A DNA stretch of 21,856 bases from Treponema sp. Its GTDB lineage: Bacteria > Spirochaetota > Spirochaetia > Treponematales > Breznakiellaceae. The DNA lies in assembly GCA_031266255.1 (NCBI GenBank), contig JAISBK010000018.1, positions 1 to 21,856 of the forward strand, given 5' to 3'. A program made the translations under genes and the position numbers. Below the pieces are notes generated by a model. It saw only the letters and a list, made by a program, of their open reading frames with translations, did not search any database and was not told where the DNA came from. Shown here piece by piece: positions 13,714-21,856 of the stretch (position 1 is its first letter; each line of letters starts with the position of its first letter).

Positions 13714-15246
13714 TTAATCTAAGGGCTGGATGTACTTAAAATAGACGTCAAGGAAACGGTCATCCAGTTTTTTACTGGTGAGAAAATAAGACCGCAGGTT
13801 CTGATTAATAAAGGAACTCATCCAATAAGAGGTATAGGCGGTTTCTATATACTCCGCGTTGGTTTCATCTTCGTCGCGCGCTTCTGTAGGATATAACACT
13901 ACCACCGTATTTGTATCAACAAGTACGAGAGGCCGAGAAGGGGTGTTTAAGGGCGTAGAGAAAGCGGTCTGCCAAAAAAGCTCGTTTGATTCTGCCCCGT
14001 TCAGTTCAGGCACTGAGAAGGAGGAAAGGCCGGTAAAGATCGGCACCTCACCATAATTGATAGGCAGCGGACCAAAGGTCCGTTCTAAAAGCCCTTTTTG
14101 GATCAGTGCATCAGGAAAGCCGCTTTCCGTAACCGCCGTAATAAAGGATTCAGCCTCGCTGATAAGATAGTCTTCAACCCGGCCCCGGGCAAACTCCATG
14201 ACATAGGTACGGATTTTTTCCAATAAGGTACTATCCTCTGGATCCGCAGGATAAGGAGTATCTTCAGCCCTAAAAAATGCCCAACCGGTGGAAACCTTCA
14301 TCAAGGGACTTAACTCACCTTTAGCAAGGCGTATCAGCGATTCCCGGTCCTGAGCGTCCGGCACTTCCACGGCAAGCTCAAAGGCCATTTTAACCCCCAT
14401 ATCTCCCCCCCGTTCAGCATATCCATCTTGGGAGTAGGTCTGGGCAGCATCCTCAAAGGTACTGCTCCCATCGGTAACGGTACCGAGGATCTGCTGGGCT
14501 TCACGCTCATTAGAAGTGACGGTGATACGGGAGAGATGGGTAACCTGGAAGAGAGCGCTATTATCAGCGGCATACGCGATGAGTTCCCCATCAGGATAGG
14601 ATCTGAAAGGCAGCACCGCCATAGAAAAGCTCCGTTTCGGAGAAGCCATGTCCTTGATGAACACACTTTCTTGGGAAGATACGCGGAGTTCTTCTATATC
14701 CGCCCGATAATAGTCCTTGGCAATACTCTCTTGGACTTGCCGCCACAAGGACAAACGGGATGTGGTATCCAAAGCCCGGTATTTAGCAGGGGAAAACCGG
14801 CCATTTTCCTGGAACTGGGGGAGCTGGGCCACTTCCCGATCCACCGCAGCTGCGGGAACCTGATAGCCTGCCTGGGTCATCTCATCCAGCATACCGGTAT
14901 GGACAACCGTTTCCTCAAAGGCCTCCCGCCAAATCTGGTAATTGACCAGTTGATAGTTAGTATCACTCAGTGAAGATTGCCGGTATCGGGCTATCATTTC
15001 CCGGATCTGGGAGAAATAATTCCCAGGTACATAGCTCAGGGGGATCTTATTATAGGAGCCAAAGCTGAGATCTGCCGAAGCCCCCGCACTTGGTACAATA
15101 GCAGGAACAAACACGAACGCCACAATAACGATAACCAAAATAACGATGGTTCCGATAAAAAGGAAGGGATGGGTTTTAAAACGGCGCATGAAGTCTGATG
15201 TAACCGCATCAGAAGCGCCTCCAATTTTTTTGTCTTTTGAAGCCAT
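13714..15246 (-). CDS. PpiD/SurA-like membrane-anchored peptidyl-prolyl isomerase
   Basis: A 510-residue protein with a short cytoplasmic N-terminus, one membrane helix near 28-52 (PFLFIGTIVILVIVIVAFVF) and a long periplasmic part. Residues about 58-220 resemble the SurA/PpiD N-terminal chaperone region (SFGSYNKIPLSYVPGNYF). A parvulin-like domain follows near 235-330, with FEDAAQTYSQD, RGGDMGV and KGELSPLMKVSTGW, all typical of rotamase proteins. The C-terminal third has no clear domain. The topology matches PpiD, a chaperone for proteins leaving the Sec translocon. The neighbour lptD encodes a large outer-membrane protein that might be a client (inference). A promoter lies about 90 bases upstream; the SD is modest (GAAAG four bases away, AGAGG about ten bases away). 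Confidence 0.88.
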   Translation of the reverse strand: MASKDKKIGGASDAVTSDFMRRFKTHPFLFIGTIVILVIVIVAFVFVPAIVPSAGASADLSFGSYNKIPLSYVPGNYFSQIREMIARYRQSSLSDTNYQLVNYQIWREAFEETVVHTGMLDEMTQAGYQVPAAAVDREVAQLPQFQENGRFSPAKYRALDTTSRLSLWRQVQESIAKDYYRADIEELRVSSQESVFIKDMASPKRSFSMAVLPFRSYPDGELIAYAADNSALFQVTHLSRITVTSNEREAQQILGTVTDGSSTFEDAAQTYSQDGYAERGGDMGVKMAFELAVEVPDAQDRESLIRLAKGELSPLMKVSTGWAFFRAEDTPYPADPEDSTLLEKIRTYVMEFARGRVEDYLISEAESFITAVTESGFPDALIQKGLLERTFGPLPINYGEVPIFTGLSSFSVPELNGAESNELFWQTAFSTPLNTPSRPLVLVDTNTVVVLYPTEARDEDETNAEYIETAYTSYWMSSFINQNLRSYFLTSKKLDDRFLDVYFKYIQPLD

Positions 15247-15333
15247 GAACTTTCATACCTCTAAAAATAATAGACCAAAACTCGCCCGAGTCCTGAAATG
15301 GGCTTGACATGATCTATCAAGCGGATTTGTTCA

Positions 15334-15362
15334 AAAATACCAAATCAGAGGGAAATCGTCAA
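15334..15362 (-). promoter_or_regulatory. Promoter of the PpiD-like/DUF115 operon
   Basis: On the minus strand TTGACG (15357-15362), a 17-base spacer and TATTTT (15334-15339), preceded by TGG as an extended -10, form a strong promoter match. The leader is about 80 bases and contains a six-base stem (GCTTGA/TCAAGC) at about 15302-15322. Confidence 0.6.
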
Positions 15363-15396
15363 CACCTGCACTGCTCACGTTAGCCTGCTAGCGGGA

Positions 15397-18300
15397 TTAT
15401 TTAAATACGATTTTGTCTTTGTTAGCGGTTATTTCTGTTTTTATTTCGCTGATAGGTACCCACTGGATCAGAAAGGAGATTTCGTTGTTGAATTTATATA
15501 CCGGCCTGCCGGAACTCTGATCCAAATAGGGAGACAGGGTGATGCCCAGCTTGGCATTCCAATCTCCTAAGTGATGGTCCAGATTCAGTCGGAACGATTT
15601 TAATTTGAACCCCGAACTTCTCCGTAGCTCATCATCATCAAACCGAAAGGAATTAAGGATATCCACGAAGCAGTTTTGTTCGCCGGGAAGCTCCATCGGC
15701 AGATCAAAGAACGGCAAGTTTTGAAAATAGCGGAAAACTACGGTATTCAGCGAGGAGGTATTCAGGGATATATCAAGAAAATTGGATATCCCCAGGGTAA
15801 AACCCATGGTAAAGGAATGCTGAGAATAGGTGTACCGTTGTAAATCAAGGGATAACGTGGAATTGATATTCAAGGAAAAGGACAGCCGTTTATTCCACAG
15901 GTTCTCTTTTTTAAAGGTCCTGGCATAGGCTACCCTGAATTCCCGGGGATTCAATACCTCTTCCGAGGTAGACTGCATCCAGCCGCTAGACTCAAGGGTA
16001 TAGGTTCGAGAACGGATGGCCGTATACGAAGCTGAGAGGTTGCCCCATGCAAGGCTGGTGGTAAAATTGGTATATTCCTTGAGTTCTGGATCATAGGTTA
16101 TCTGTTGTTGCAGTGAGTAGGCATTATTCTTTCCGAACAGGAGGGTTTCAGAAGCAGACACCGGTTCAAATTTCCGATCCGCTTCATTATACGGTTCCAG
16201 TATTTTACCCCGTAGATTCGTTACCGTTTGCCAGATCCGGAAAGTCGCATTTCCTGACAGAGCGGCGTCCGTGGGGGGTATATCCGCGGTAATCGTCAGA
16301 TTTTGGGCCTTATCCATAATTGATGCAGCGATATTCGCGACAGCCTGATGGGAAGTAAGATCTTCTTCGTCCCACTTACCGTATTCTATGTCCCAGGAGG
16401 GATCCGCAGCAGTGCCGTCAAAAACGCTTTTCGCTAAAAGACCCTTGAAGCTATATTGAAAAGTGGTATTTTCCCAGATGGCATGGTAGTAGAAGGGTTT
16501 TATGGTGTTGGAAAATTCGTAGGATGTGGTAAACAGAGTGGCGTTATAGGTCCTTAAACGGGCGTTATCCAAGGCCGTAGGAGTAGCGAATTCTTCCGCC
16601 TCTTCATTAATATAGGTATATGCCTGCCATTGGCCATTACCGGAAAAACGCAGCGCAGTGGTATAAAGGCTCGTTCCCGGCTGACTGAGGGTAAATCCGA
16701 TGCTCCCATTACTTCCAAAGCTGGTTAAAATAGAAGAAACCTCCTGCCAATTGATATCTTCGCGTTCAGGCCAATTACTGGGAGAAGACCGGTATTGTAA
16801 TTCCGAAGCCCCGGTGGGGGTCAAGCGGTAATCAATGGCAAACTGAGGCCCTCCGCTTCGGGGAGCGGTAAATCGTTGGGATATGAGCGGGGGATTCAAC
16901 TGGTCCACGGGACTTGGAGTGGCAGCATCTTGTTCGGATTCTTCCGGGGTTTCCCACGGGGAACGGGGACTACCTATACCTTGGAACGGATCCGTCTCTT
17001 CGGTATCGTTCTTGGACGCAGGGCTGGTTTTCGGACCTCCGAGGGTTAGGGGGGTTCCTGCGATGGAGGTACTAATCGAATACAGGGTCAATTTATTGGG
17101 AAAGAAAAAGGCTCGCTCAGGGGAAGTCGGAGAAGCCGCAAATACCCGTGCAGAGGTTCTCGTATTAAACGAGAGAAAGGTACTCAAACTGGAAACTGAA
17201 AAAGAAGAGATATAGGGGTTAAGCGCCGTAACCGTCGGGGTGATGGAACCATTGAGCCGCCACTCATAGGAGCCCAAAGCCGAACTGGTACTGGTATCCT
17301 CCTCCTCGTTGTTCCCCTTGAGCATAGTAATCCAATCCATTTCTTCGGTGCGGTTCAAGAAGTCCTGGTTTACCGAAGGGTCTGCATAAAAGGGAAGTGA
17401 CCATGCAAAAGAACCGTATTTCCCGGACAAAGAACCCCTGGTATTCAACCGGTACCGAAAGGGTATCTCCTTAGAAAAAACATAGGCATGGTTCCATTCA
17501 TCTGACCCGTCATACTGGGCAAAGGGGGAATACCCGGAACTCAGGGGATAGATCGTGCGGGTAAACCCCATACCCGCGGAAAGATCCATACCCCCAAAAA
17601 TACCTTTGCGGGGAAGGATCAATTCGGTTCCCAAGTAAAGACCTAAATTAGCATACGCATCAAACAACACGGAAAGCCTCGTATCATTGGGGTCCCGGGA
17701 TTTACGCCCGGTACTGCGGAGGAAGAGACCTTGCCGGGTCTTTTCCATATCGGCACTATTTCCCAATATCTTGGAAATGGAACTTTCCGATGCAGGGTTT
17801 ATCTTGGGCCGGCCCAAGATATAGGTAGTGGTCTGCACGAACTGCCCCTCTCGAGACCGGGTACCGATGACCGGATGGAAGATGATTTCGTCTGCAGGAA
17901 AATAAAAAAAGGGGATATATAACAACGGTATTTCCCCTACTTTCAAGACCGCACTTAACACCGCCCAATCAGAACCAGGTAAGAGCCAGAGCTTATAAGC
18001 CTTGAGGGACCAGAGGGCTTCGGGGTTCTTGGCATTTGACACGGTCGCATCGGTCATAATGGTTACCTCTTCATCACTGCGAGAAATCAGGGTTCCTGCA
18101 AACTGATACGCGGTTTGATTCTCCGAAATGGACCGTTCGGTTACGCCCTCCAAAAAAACACTGGACCAATTATCCAGATTCACCGTGATAGATTCCCCCT
18201 TAAAGGTCTCGATAGTATCCCCGTCTTCTTTTCTGTATTCCACTCCTCCTGAAGCGTTCATCAGGTTACGGGTTCGGTTGTAGAGGATTTCCCCTGCGGT

Positions 18301-18915
18301 AATCCGGTGTACCACTTCTCCGTCTTTAAGACTGATGATTACATTTCCCCGCAATCGGGCATATTCTTCATCCACCACATCTAAGGTAAAATATTCGGTA
18401 CTCCTGGCAGATTCAATGGTAATAATGGTTTGTTTTTTGGGTTTCTCGGTAGGGGAATCAGAAGCTTCTGATTGAATAGAGGGGGGGGGAAGCATAAAGT
18501 GGCTTCGGAGCCGGTTAGCCAGTTCCTCTTTGGTTCCCCCTTCGCTTAAACCCAGGCTCCGACACCATGCGGCAAGTTCCGCTAACGTAGAGGTCTTAAT
18601 ATCCAGTTCCAGGATTTTCTGTTCAGGGCTTTGTTCAGAGCCTTGCGGTTCCTCCGCTTCATCAGGCACCTCGGCAGCATCAAGCGCCTCCGCAGTATCA
18701 GGCATTTCTACTGCAGGGGCTTCAGATGCGGTCTGGGAAGGAAGCTCCTCCTGAGCAGACAAGGTTTGGTTCACTCCGATAAACAGGAGAAGACCACTGC
18801 ATACTGTCCAGAGAACCTGGAAAAAAAAAGGGGAACCCCTTTTCCGGTGATTCTGCTCCCTCAAAGGAATCGAATCACTGCACCCTACACCCCATACCAC
18901 CCCTCCAGTGCTCAC
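15397..18915 (-). CDS. lptD: LptD-like outer-membrane protein with a SAP-like motif
   Basis: An LPS-assembly (OstA/LptD) homologue of 1172 residues, well above the roughly 780 of E. coli LptD. In order: a leader with hydrophobic core at about 30-50, cleaved near SAQ; an Ala/Glu-rich spacer (55-100); a SAP-like helix-turn-helix (105-140); an LptA-like beta-jellyroll from about 168; then the LptD signature WSLKAYKLWLLPG and IPLLYIPFFYFPADEI-x-FHP, and a long C-terminal beta-barrel. LptD inserts LPS or related glycolipids into the outer leaflet; many treponemes lack classical LPS, so the cargo is uncertain. The GTG start overlaps the stop of the 53-residue gene in a GTGA. TTG at codon 18 would give a shorter signal peptide but has no SD. 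A C9 tract and a T9 tract occur near the 5' end. Confidence 0.88.
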   Translation of the reverse strand: MSTGGVVWGVGCSDSIPLREQNHRKRGSPFFFQVLWTVCSGLLLFIGVNQTLSAQEELPSQTASEAPAVEMPDTAEALDAAEVPDEAEEPQGSEQSPEQKILELDIKTSTLAELAAWCRSLGLSEGGTKEELANRLRSHFMLPPPSIQSEASDSPTEKPKKQTIITIESARSTEYFTLDVVDEEYARLRGNVIISLKDGEVVHRITAGEILYNRTRNLMNASGGVEYRKEDGDTIETFKGESITVNLDNWSSVFLEGVTERSISENQTAYQFAGTLISRSDEEVTIMTDATVSNAKNPEALWSLKAYKLWLLPGSDWAVLSAVLKVGEIPLLYIPFFYFPADEIIFHPVIGTRSREGQFVQTTTYILGRPKINPASESSISKILGNSADMEKTRQGLFLRSTGRKSRDPNDTRLSVLFDAYANLGLYLGTELILPRKGIFGGMDLSAGMGFTRTIYPLSSGYSPFAQYDGSDEWNHAYVFSKEIPFRYRLNTRGSLSGKYGSFAWSLPFYADPSVNQDFLNRTEEMDWITMLKGNNEEEDTSTSSALGSYEWRLNGSITPTVTALNPYISSFSVSSLSTFLSFNTRTSARVFAASPTSPERAFFFPNKLTLYSISTSIAGTPLTLGGPKTSPASKNDTEETDPFQGIGSPRSPWETPEESEQDAATPSPVDQLNPPLISQRFTAPRSGGPQFAIDYRLTPTGASELQYRSSPSNWPEREDINWQEVSSILTSFGSNGSIGFTLSQPGTSLYTTALRFSGNGQWQAYTYINEEAEEFATPTALDNARLRTYNATLFTTSYEFSNTIKPFYYHAIWENTTFQYSFKGLLAKSVFDGTAADPSWDIEYGKWDEEDLTSHQAVANIAASIMDKAQNLTITADIPPTDAALSGNATFRIWQTVTNLRGKILEPYNEADRKFEPVSASETLLFGKNNAYSLQQQITYDPELKEYTNFTTSLAWGNLSASYTAIRSRTYTLESSGWMQSTSEEVLNPREFRVAYARTFKKENLWNKRLSFSLNINSTLSLDLQRYTYSQHSFTMGFTLGISNFLDISLNTSSLNTVVFRYFQNLPFFDLPMELPGEQNCFVDILNSFRFDDDELRRSSGFKLKSFRLNLDHHLGDWNAKLGITLSPYLDQSSGRPVYKFNNEISFLIQWVPISEIKTEITANKDKIVFK
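18481..18489. repeat. G9/C9 homopolymer inside lptD
   Basis: Nine G in a row on the plus strand encode three prolines (codons 143-145) between the SAP-like motif and the periplasmic domain. Loss or gain of one base would shift the frame and remove the whole transporter domain. Confidence 0.95.
18821..18843 (-). terminator. Terminator-like hairpin with T9 inside the lptD leader codons
   Basis: Read on the minus strand, AAAAGGGG and CCCCTTTT are separated by two T and followed by further T, making a T9 run at 18821-18829. A realistic fold is a seven-base stem with a four-base loop. It lies 72-95 bases after the lptD start and encodes KRGSPFFF. It might attenuate transcription or arise simply from codon composition. 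Confidence 0.3.
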
Positions 18916-19073
18916 TCCTCAGCAATGCCAAGGAGTCCCCTAACGACTACCGGTTCCTCGGATAGTTTCATGGCGCTGAGTTTCCAGGCAACTTCTTTCA
19001 CTTGTAAGGCAACCACTGCTTTCTCGTGCCGAACGGCTTTTTCAAGCCTCTGGATAATTCCTTCATACGTCAT
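18912..19073 (-). CDS. Small conserved-position protein between uvrA and lptD (53 residues)
   Basis: ATG at 19073 opens 53 codons ending in TGA at 18912-18914. The SD is excellent (AAGGAGA at 19079-19085, five bases from the ATG). It starts 29 bases after the uvrA stop, and its TGA overlaps the lptD GTG by four bases, so all three are probably cotranscribed and lptD translation is coupled to it. The product is soluble and amphipathic, beginning MTYEGIIQRLEKAVRHEKA and ending GLLGIAEE, with no Cys, signal peptide or membrane segment. I do not recognise the family. The SD, tight spacing and overlap make it a real gene despite its size. Confidence 0.75.
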   Translation of the reverse strand: MTYEGIIQRLEKAVRHEKAVVALQVKEVAWKLSAMKLSEEPVVVRGLLGIAEE

Positions 19074-19102
19074 AGTTGTCTCCTTTTTCCCTTTCTTATA
19101 CG

Positions 19103-21856
19103 TTACAGTATCGCTTTGTTCAGTCTCCGCCGATCCAGCATTTCCTTGATGTACTGGCCGGTGTAGGAACCGGTATGGGCAGCCACGGCTTCCGGAGTAC
19201 CGGTAACCACCAATTCCCCTCCCCGGTCTCCCCCTTCGGGGCCTAAATCAATGAGGTGATCCGCCTGCAAAAGCACATCCAGGTTATGTTCAATCATAAG
19301 CACCGTATTACCCTGATCTACTAAGCGCTGAATCACCGCCATGAGCTGTTTTACATCCGCAAAATGAAGTCCGGTGGTAGGTTCATCCAGCATATAGAGG
19401 GTCTTACCAGTGGAACGCTTGGAGAGTTCCAGGGCGAGCTTCACCCGCTGGGCCTCACCACCGGAAAGGGTGAGAGCTGATTGGCCGAGCTTGACGTAGC
19501 CCAGCCCGACCGAGAGAAGGGTACTCATCTTTCGGGCAATGTGGGGTATATGACTAAAGAAGTCCGCCGCCTCCTCAATAGTCATGTCGAGCACATCCGC
19601 AATGTTCTTAGCCTTATACCGGATTTCCAGGGTTTCCTGGTTAAAGCGCCGGCCATGACACACATCACAGGTAATGTACACATCCGGCAAGAAATTCATC
19701 TCAATCTTGATGGTTCCATCTCCCTGACAATGCTCGCATCTTCCCCCTCGGACATTAAAGGAAAAACGGCCGCTTTTGTAACCCCGCATCTTGGCGTCCG
19801 GGAGGCTGGCAAAGAGGTCCCGGATCCCTGAAAACACCCCCACGTAGGTGGCTGGATTTGATCGGGGAGTCCGGCCAATAGGACTCTGATCAATGTCGAT
19901 CACCTTATCAATCCACTGCGTTCCTTCGAGCTTTTTATAGGCCCCTTCCGGGCGGCTGGTATGCTGTATCAGGTTTGCCAGGGCAGGGTAGAGCACGTCC
20001 GACAGAAGGGTTGATTTCCCTGAACCTGATACCCCGGTGATACAGGTAAAGACTCCCAGGGGTATGGCTACATCGATCCCTTTTAGATTATGCTCCTTAA
20101 CCCCGGTGATACGCAAAAAGGTCCCCTTTCCCGGCCGGCGTTCCCCCGGTATGTCCATGGTGAGCTTCCCTGCCAGGTATTGTCCGGTGAGGCTCTCCGG
20201 GATCTGCATAAGTTCCTGAGGGCTTCCCTGACCCACCACCGCGCCGCCGTGTACTCCGGCACCTGGCCCTAAATCCACGATATAATCCGCGGTCCTGAGG
20301 GTCTGTTCATCGTGTTCTACCACGATAAGGGTGTTCCCCAGGTTCCGCAGGTACAAGAGGGTATCAATGAGCCGCTGGTTGTCCCGCTGGTGCAGGCCGA
20401 TGGAAGGTTCATCCAGGATGTAGAGCACCCCCACCAGGCTTGAACCTATCTGGGTTGCCAGCCGGATCCGTTGGGCCTCTCCCCCTGAGAGAGTCGCGGC
20501 CTTACGTTCCAGGGTGAGGTACTCGAGGCCAACGTTCTTCATAAACCCAAGCCGGGCGCGGATTTCCTTTAATATCTGGGAGGCTATCTGTTTTTCCGTC
20601 TCACTGAACGTTACCGCATCGAAAAAAGCCAGGGAATCAGCTACTGAAAGGCTGCTCAACTCCCAGATATTGAGGGCCTGTTTTCCTCCCACCGTTACCC
20701 CCAGGACCTCAGGTTTCAGCCGCTTACCGCCACATTCCTCACACGGCTTCTGACTCATAAATTTTTCAAGCCATTCTTTGATCCCTGGGGACTGGGTTTC
20801 CAGGTAACGGCGTTTCAGGTCTTCCAGCACTCCCGGAAACTTCATGCGGTACTCGAAGCGACCGGTCTTTTCCCGGTTTTCGTAGCTTATATCGATCTCG
20901 TCCTTGCTGCCGTGGAGGATTGCCTCCAGAACCTTCTTGGGAAGCTCTTTCAAGGGGGTGTCCAGGCTAAACTGGTAATGCCGGGCGAGGCTCTCAAAAC
21001 GGCTGCGGTGCCATGCGGACTCTGGGTTATAAGGCACCACCCCTCCTTGGTTAAAGGAAAGGGATCGGTCGGGGATCACCAAGTGGGGGTCAAATTCCAG
21101 TTTCGCGCCCAAGCCAGAACAGGCAGGACATGCCCCGAAGGGGTTGTTAAAAGAGAACAGTCGAGGCTGGAGTTCTGGGATCGAGATGCCGCAGTCTGGA
21201 CAGGCATTTTTTTGGCTGAAAAAACGTTCCTCTTCCCCTCCATCGTGTTGGACAAGAAGCAGGAGGATCCCATCCGCGGCCTGAAGCGCGGCCTCCACGG
21301 ATTCTGCAAGCCGGGAACGGATATCCTTGCCAATCACCAGCCTATCCACGACGATCTCAATGGTATGCTTCTTCTGTTTATCCAGCTTAATGGGAGGACC
21401 ATCGTCGAAGTTCGCCATAAGCCCGTCTATCCTTGCCCGGGCAAAGCCCGCCTTGCGCGCGTCTTCGAGGATCTTCTGGTGTTCCCCCTTCTTACCCCGG
21501 ATTACCGGAGACAAGAGCTGAATCCGGGTCCCTGGTTTCAAGGCGAGGATCGTGTCGATGATCTGGTCTACCGGCTGCTCACGGATGACCCGCCCGCATT
21601 GGGGACAGTGGGGCACCCCGATCCTCGCGTAGAGCAGCCGGTAATAATCGTAAATCTCCGTAACTGTTCCCACCGTGGAACGAGGGTTGCGGTGGGTGGT
21701 TTTCTGTTCTATGGAAATAGCCGGGGAAAGTCCCTCGATATAGTCCAGGTCGGGCTTATCCATACGACCCAGGAATTGCCGGGCATAGGCTGAAAGACTT
21801 TCCACATAGCGCCGCTGCCCTTCGGCGAAGATGGTATCGAAGGCTAGAGAACTTTT
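19103..21856 (-). CDS. uvrA: UvrABC excinuclease subunit A, 5' end off the window
   Basis: UvrA is the damage-sensing ABC-type ATPase of nucleotide excision repair. The frame is open to the window edge: the first readable residues (KSSLAFDTIFAEGQRRYVES) are the end of the first Walker A, so only about 30-40 N-terminal residues are missing, and 917 are present. Visible features: CPQCG and CPDCG zinc-binding pairs in the first half; first signature and Walker B (LSGGEAQRIRLATQIG, then LYILDEPSIGLHQRDN); second Walker A (GVSGSGKSTLL); the zinc finger CEHCQGDG...CDVCHGRRF; and the second LSGGEAQRVKLA with LYMLDEPTTGLH. All key residues look intact. It heads the uvrA - small gene - lptD unit; its promoter is outside the window. 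Confidence 0.98.
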   Translation of the reverse strand, partial: KSSLAFDTIFAEGQRRYVESLSAYARQFLGRMDKPDLDYIEGLSPAISIEQKTTHRNPRSTVGTVTEIYDYYRLLYARIGVPHCPQCGRVIREQPVDQIIDTILALKPGTRIQLLSPVIRGKKGEHQKILEDARKAGFARARIDGLMANFDDGPPIKLDKQKKHTIEIVVDRLVIGKDIRSRLAESVEAALQAADGILLLLVQHDGGEEERFFSQKNACPDCGISIPELQPRLFSFNNPFGACPACSGLGAKLEFDPHLVIPDRSLSFNQGGVVPYNPESAWHRSRFESLARHYQFSLDTPLKELPKKVLEAILHGSKDEIDISYENREKTGRFEYRMKFPGVLEDLKRRYLETQSPGIKEWLEKFMSQKPCEECGGKRLKPEVLGVTVGGKQALNIWELSSLSVADSLAFFDAVTFSETEKQIASQILKEIRARLGFMKNVGLEYLTLERKAATLSGGEAQRIRLATQIGSSLVGVLYILDEPSIGLHQRDNQRLIDTLLYLRNLGNTLIVVEHDEQTLRTADYIVDLGPGAGVHGGAVVGQGSPQELMQIPESLTGQYLAGKLTMDIPGERRPGKGTFLRITGVKEHNLKGIDVAIPLGVFTCITGVSGSGKSTLLSDVLYPALANLIQHTSRPEGAYKKLEGTQWIDKVIDIDQSPIGRTPRSNPATYVGVFSGIRDLFASLPDAKMRGYKSGRFSFNVRGGRCEHCQGDGTIKIEMNFLPDVYITCDVCHGRRFNQETLEIRYKAKNIADVLDMTIEEAADFFSHIPHIARKMSTLLSVGLGYVKLGQSALTLSGGEAQRVKLALELSKRSTGKTLYMLDEPTTGLHFADVKQLMAVIQRLVDQGNTVLMIEHNLDVLLQADHLIDLGPEGGDRGGELVVTGTPEAVAAHTGSYTGQYIKEMLDRRRLNKAIL

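Noticed and set aside
14428..14973. A 181-codon open frame on the plus strand
   Set aside because: Antisense to the PpiD-like gene, whose domain order is convincing; no SD or domain.
15304..15309. TTGACA on the plus strand between the foldase and lptD genes
   Set aside because: No -10 follows at a proper distance, and no plus-strand gene lies downstream; it is part of a small stem in the foldase leader.
20912..21793. A 293-codon open frame on the plus strand
   Set aside because: It is antisense to uvrA, whose protein matches its family throughout. The antisense product has no recognisable domain and no SD; it is a by-product of codon composition.
1..21856. Mobile elements, CRISPR, tRNA or phage genes
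   Set aside because: No transposase or integrase sequence, no regularly spaced repeats, and no tRNA cloverleaf or conserved T-loop was seen; all gaps are short except the pheS leader.

Overview
The window looks like chromosomal DNA of a spirochaete, most likely a Treponema-like organism of medium GC content. The main reasons are an archaeal/eukaryal-type phenylalanyl-tRNA synthetase alpha subunit (a known spirochaete peculiarity), an LptD-like outer-membrane protein directly downstream of uvrA, and a relaxed lipobox. The species is inferred. I see no rRNA, tRNA, CRISPR array, insertion sequence or prophage. Coding density is high and codon style is uniform, so this reads as core chromosome rather than an island.

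Layout, left to right. (1) 1-1220: a HAD/Cof-type phosphatase cut by the window edge (minus strand), divergent from a small coiled-coil DIP1984-like protein (plus). Their promoters appear to share one -35 hexamer. (2) 1221-3140: a leader region with two tiny ORFs and a terminator-like hairpin, then pheS. (3) 3158-6349, minus strand: a compact overlapping operon of an NfeD-like membrane protein and two dissimilar flotillin (SPFH) proteins, a candidate two-flotillin membrane microdomain system. (4) 6518-9618: a periplasmic HEAT-repeat protein, ptsN (minus) and an MFS transporter. (5) 9669-12006: an M23/LytM peptidase, rpsU with a TTG start and its own promoter, and a phosphodiester glycosidase-domain lipoprotein. 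(6) 12038-15246, minus: a PpiD/SurA-like foldase and a DUF115/MptE-like protein. (7) 15397-21856, minus: uvrA (5' end off the window), an otherwise unlisted 53-residue gene, and a large lptD homologue whose start overlaps the small gene's stop.

Much of the window concerns the envelope: membrane microdomains (NfeD plus flotillins), peptidoglycan remodelling (M23, possibly the glycosidase), folding of exported proteins (PpiD-like) and outer-membrane lipid transport (LptD).

The observations I rate highest are: the NfeD/two-flotillin operon; good promoters placed only 6-10 bases before SD-less start codons in four genes (candidate leaderless mRNAs); and the lptD gene, which carries a SAP-like motif, a 9-base G/C tract and a terminator-like T9 hairpin early in its reading frame. 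All promoter, hairpin and family calls were made by eye.
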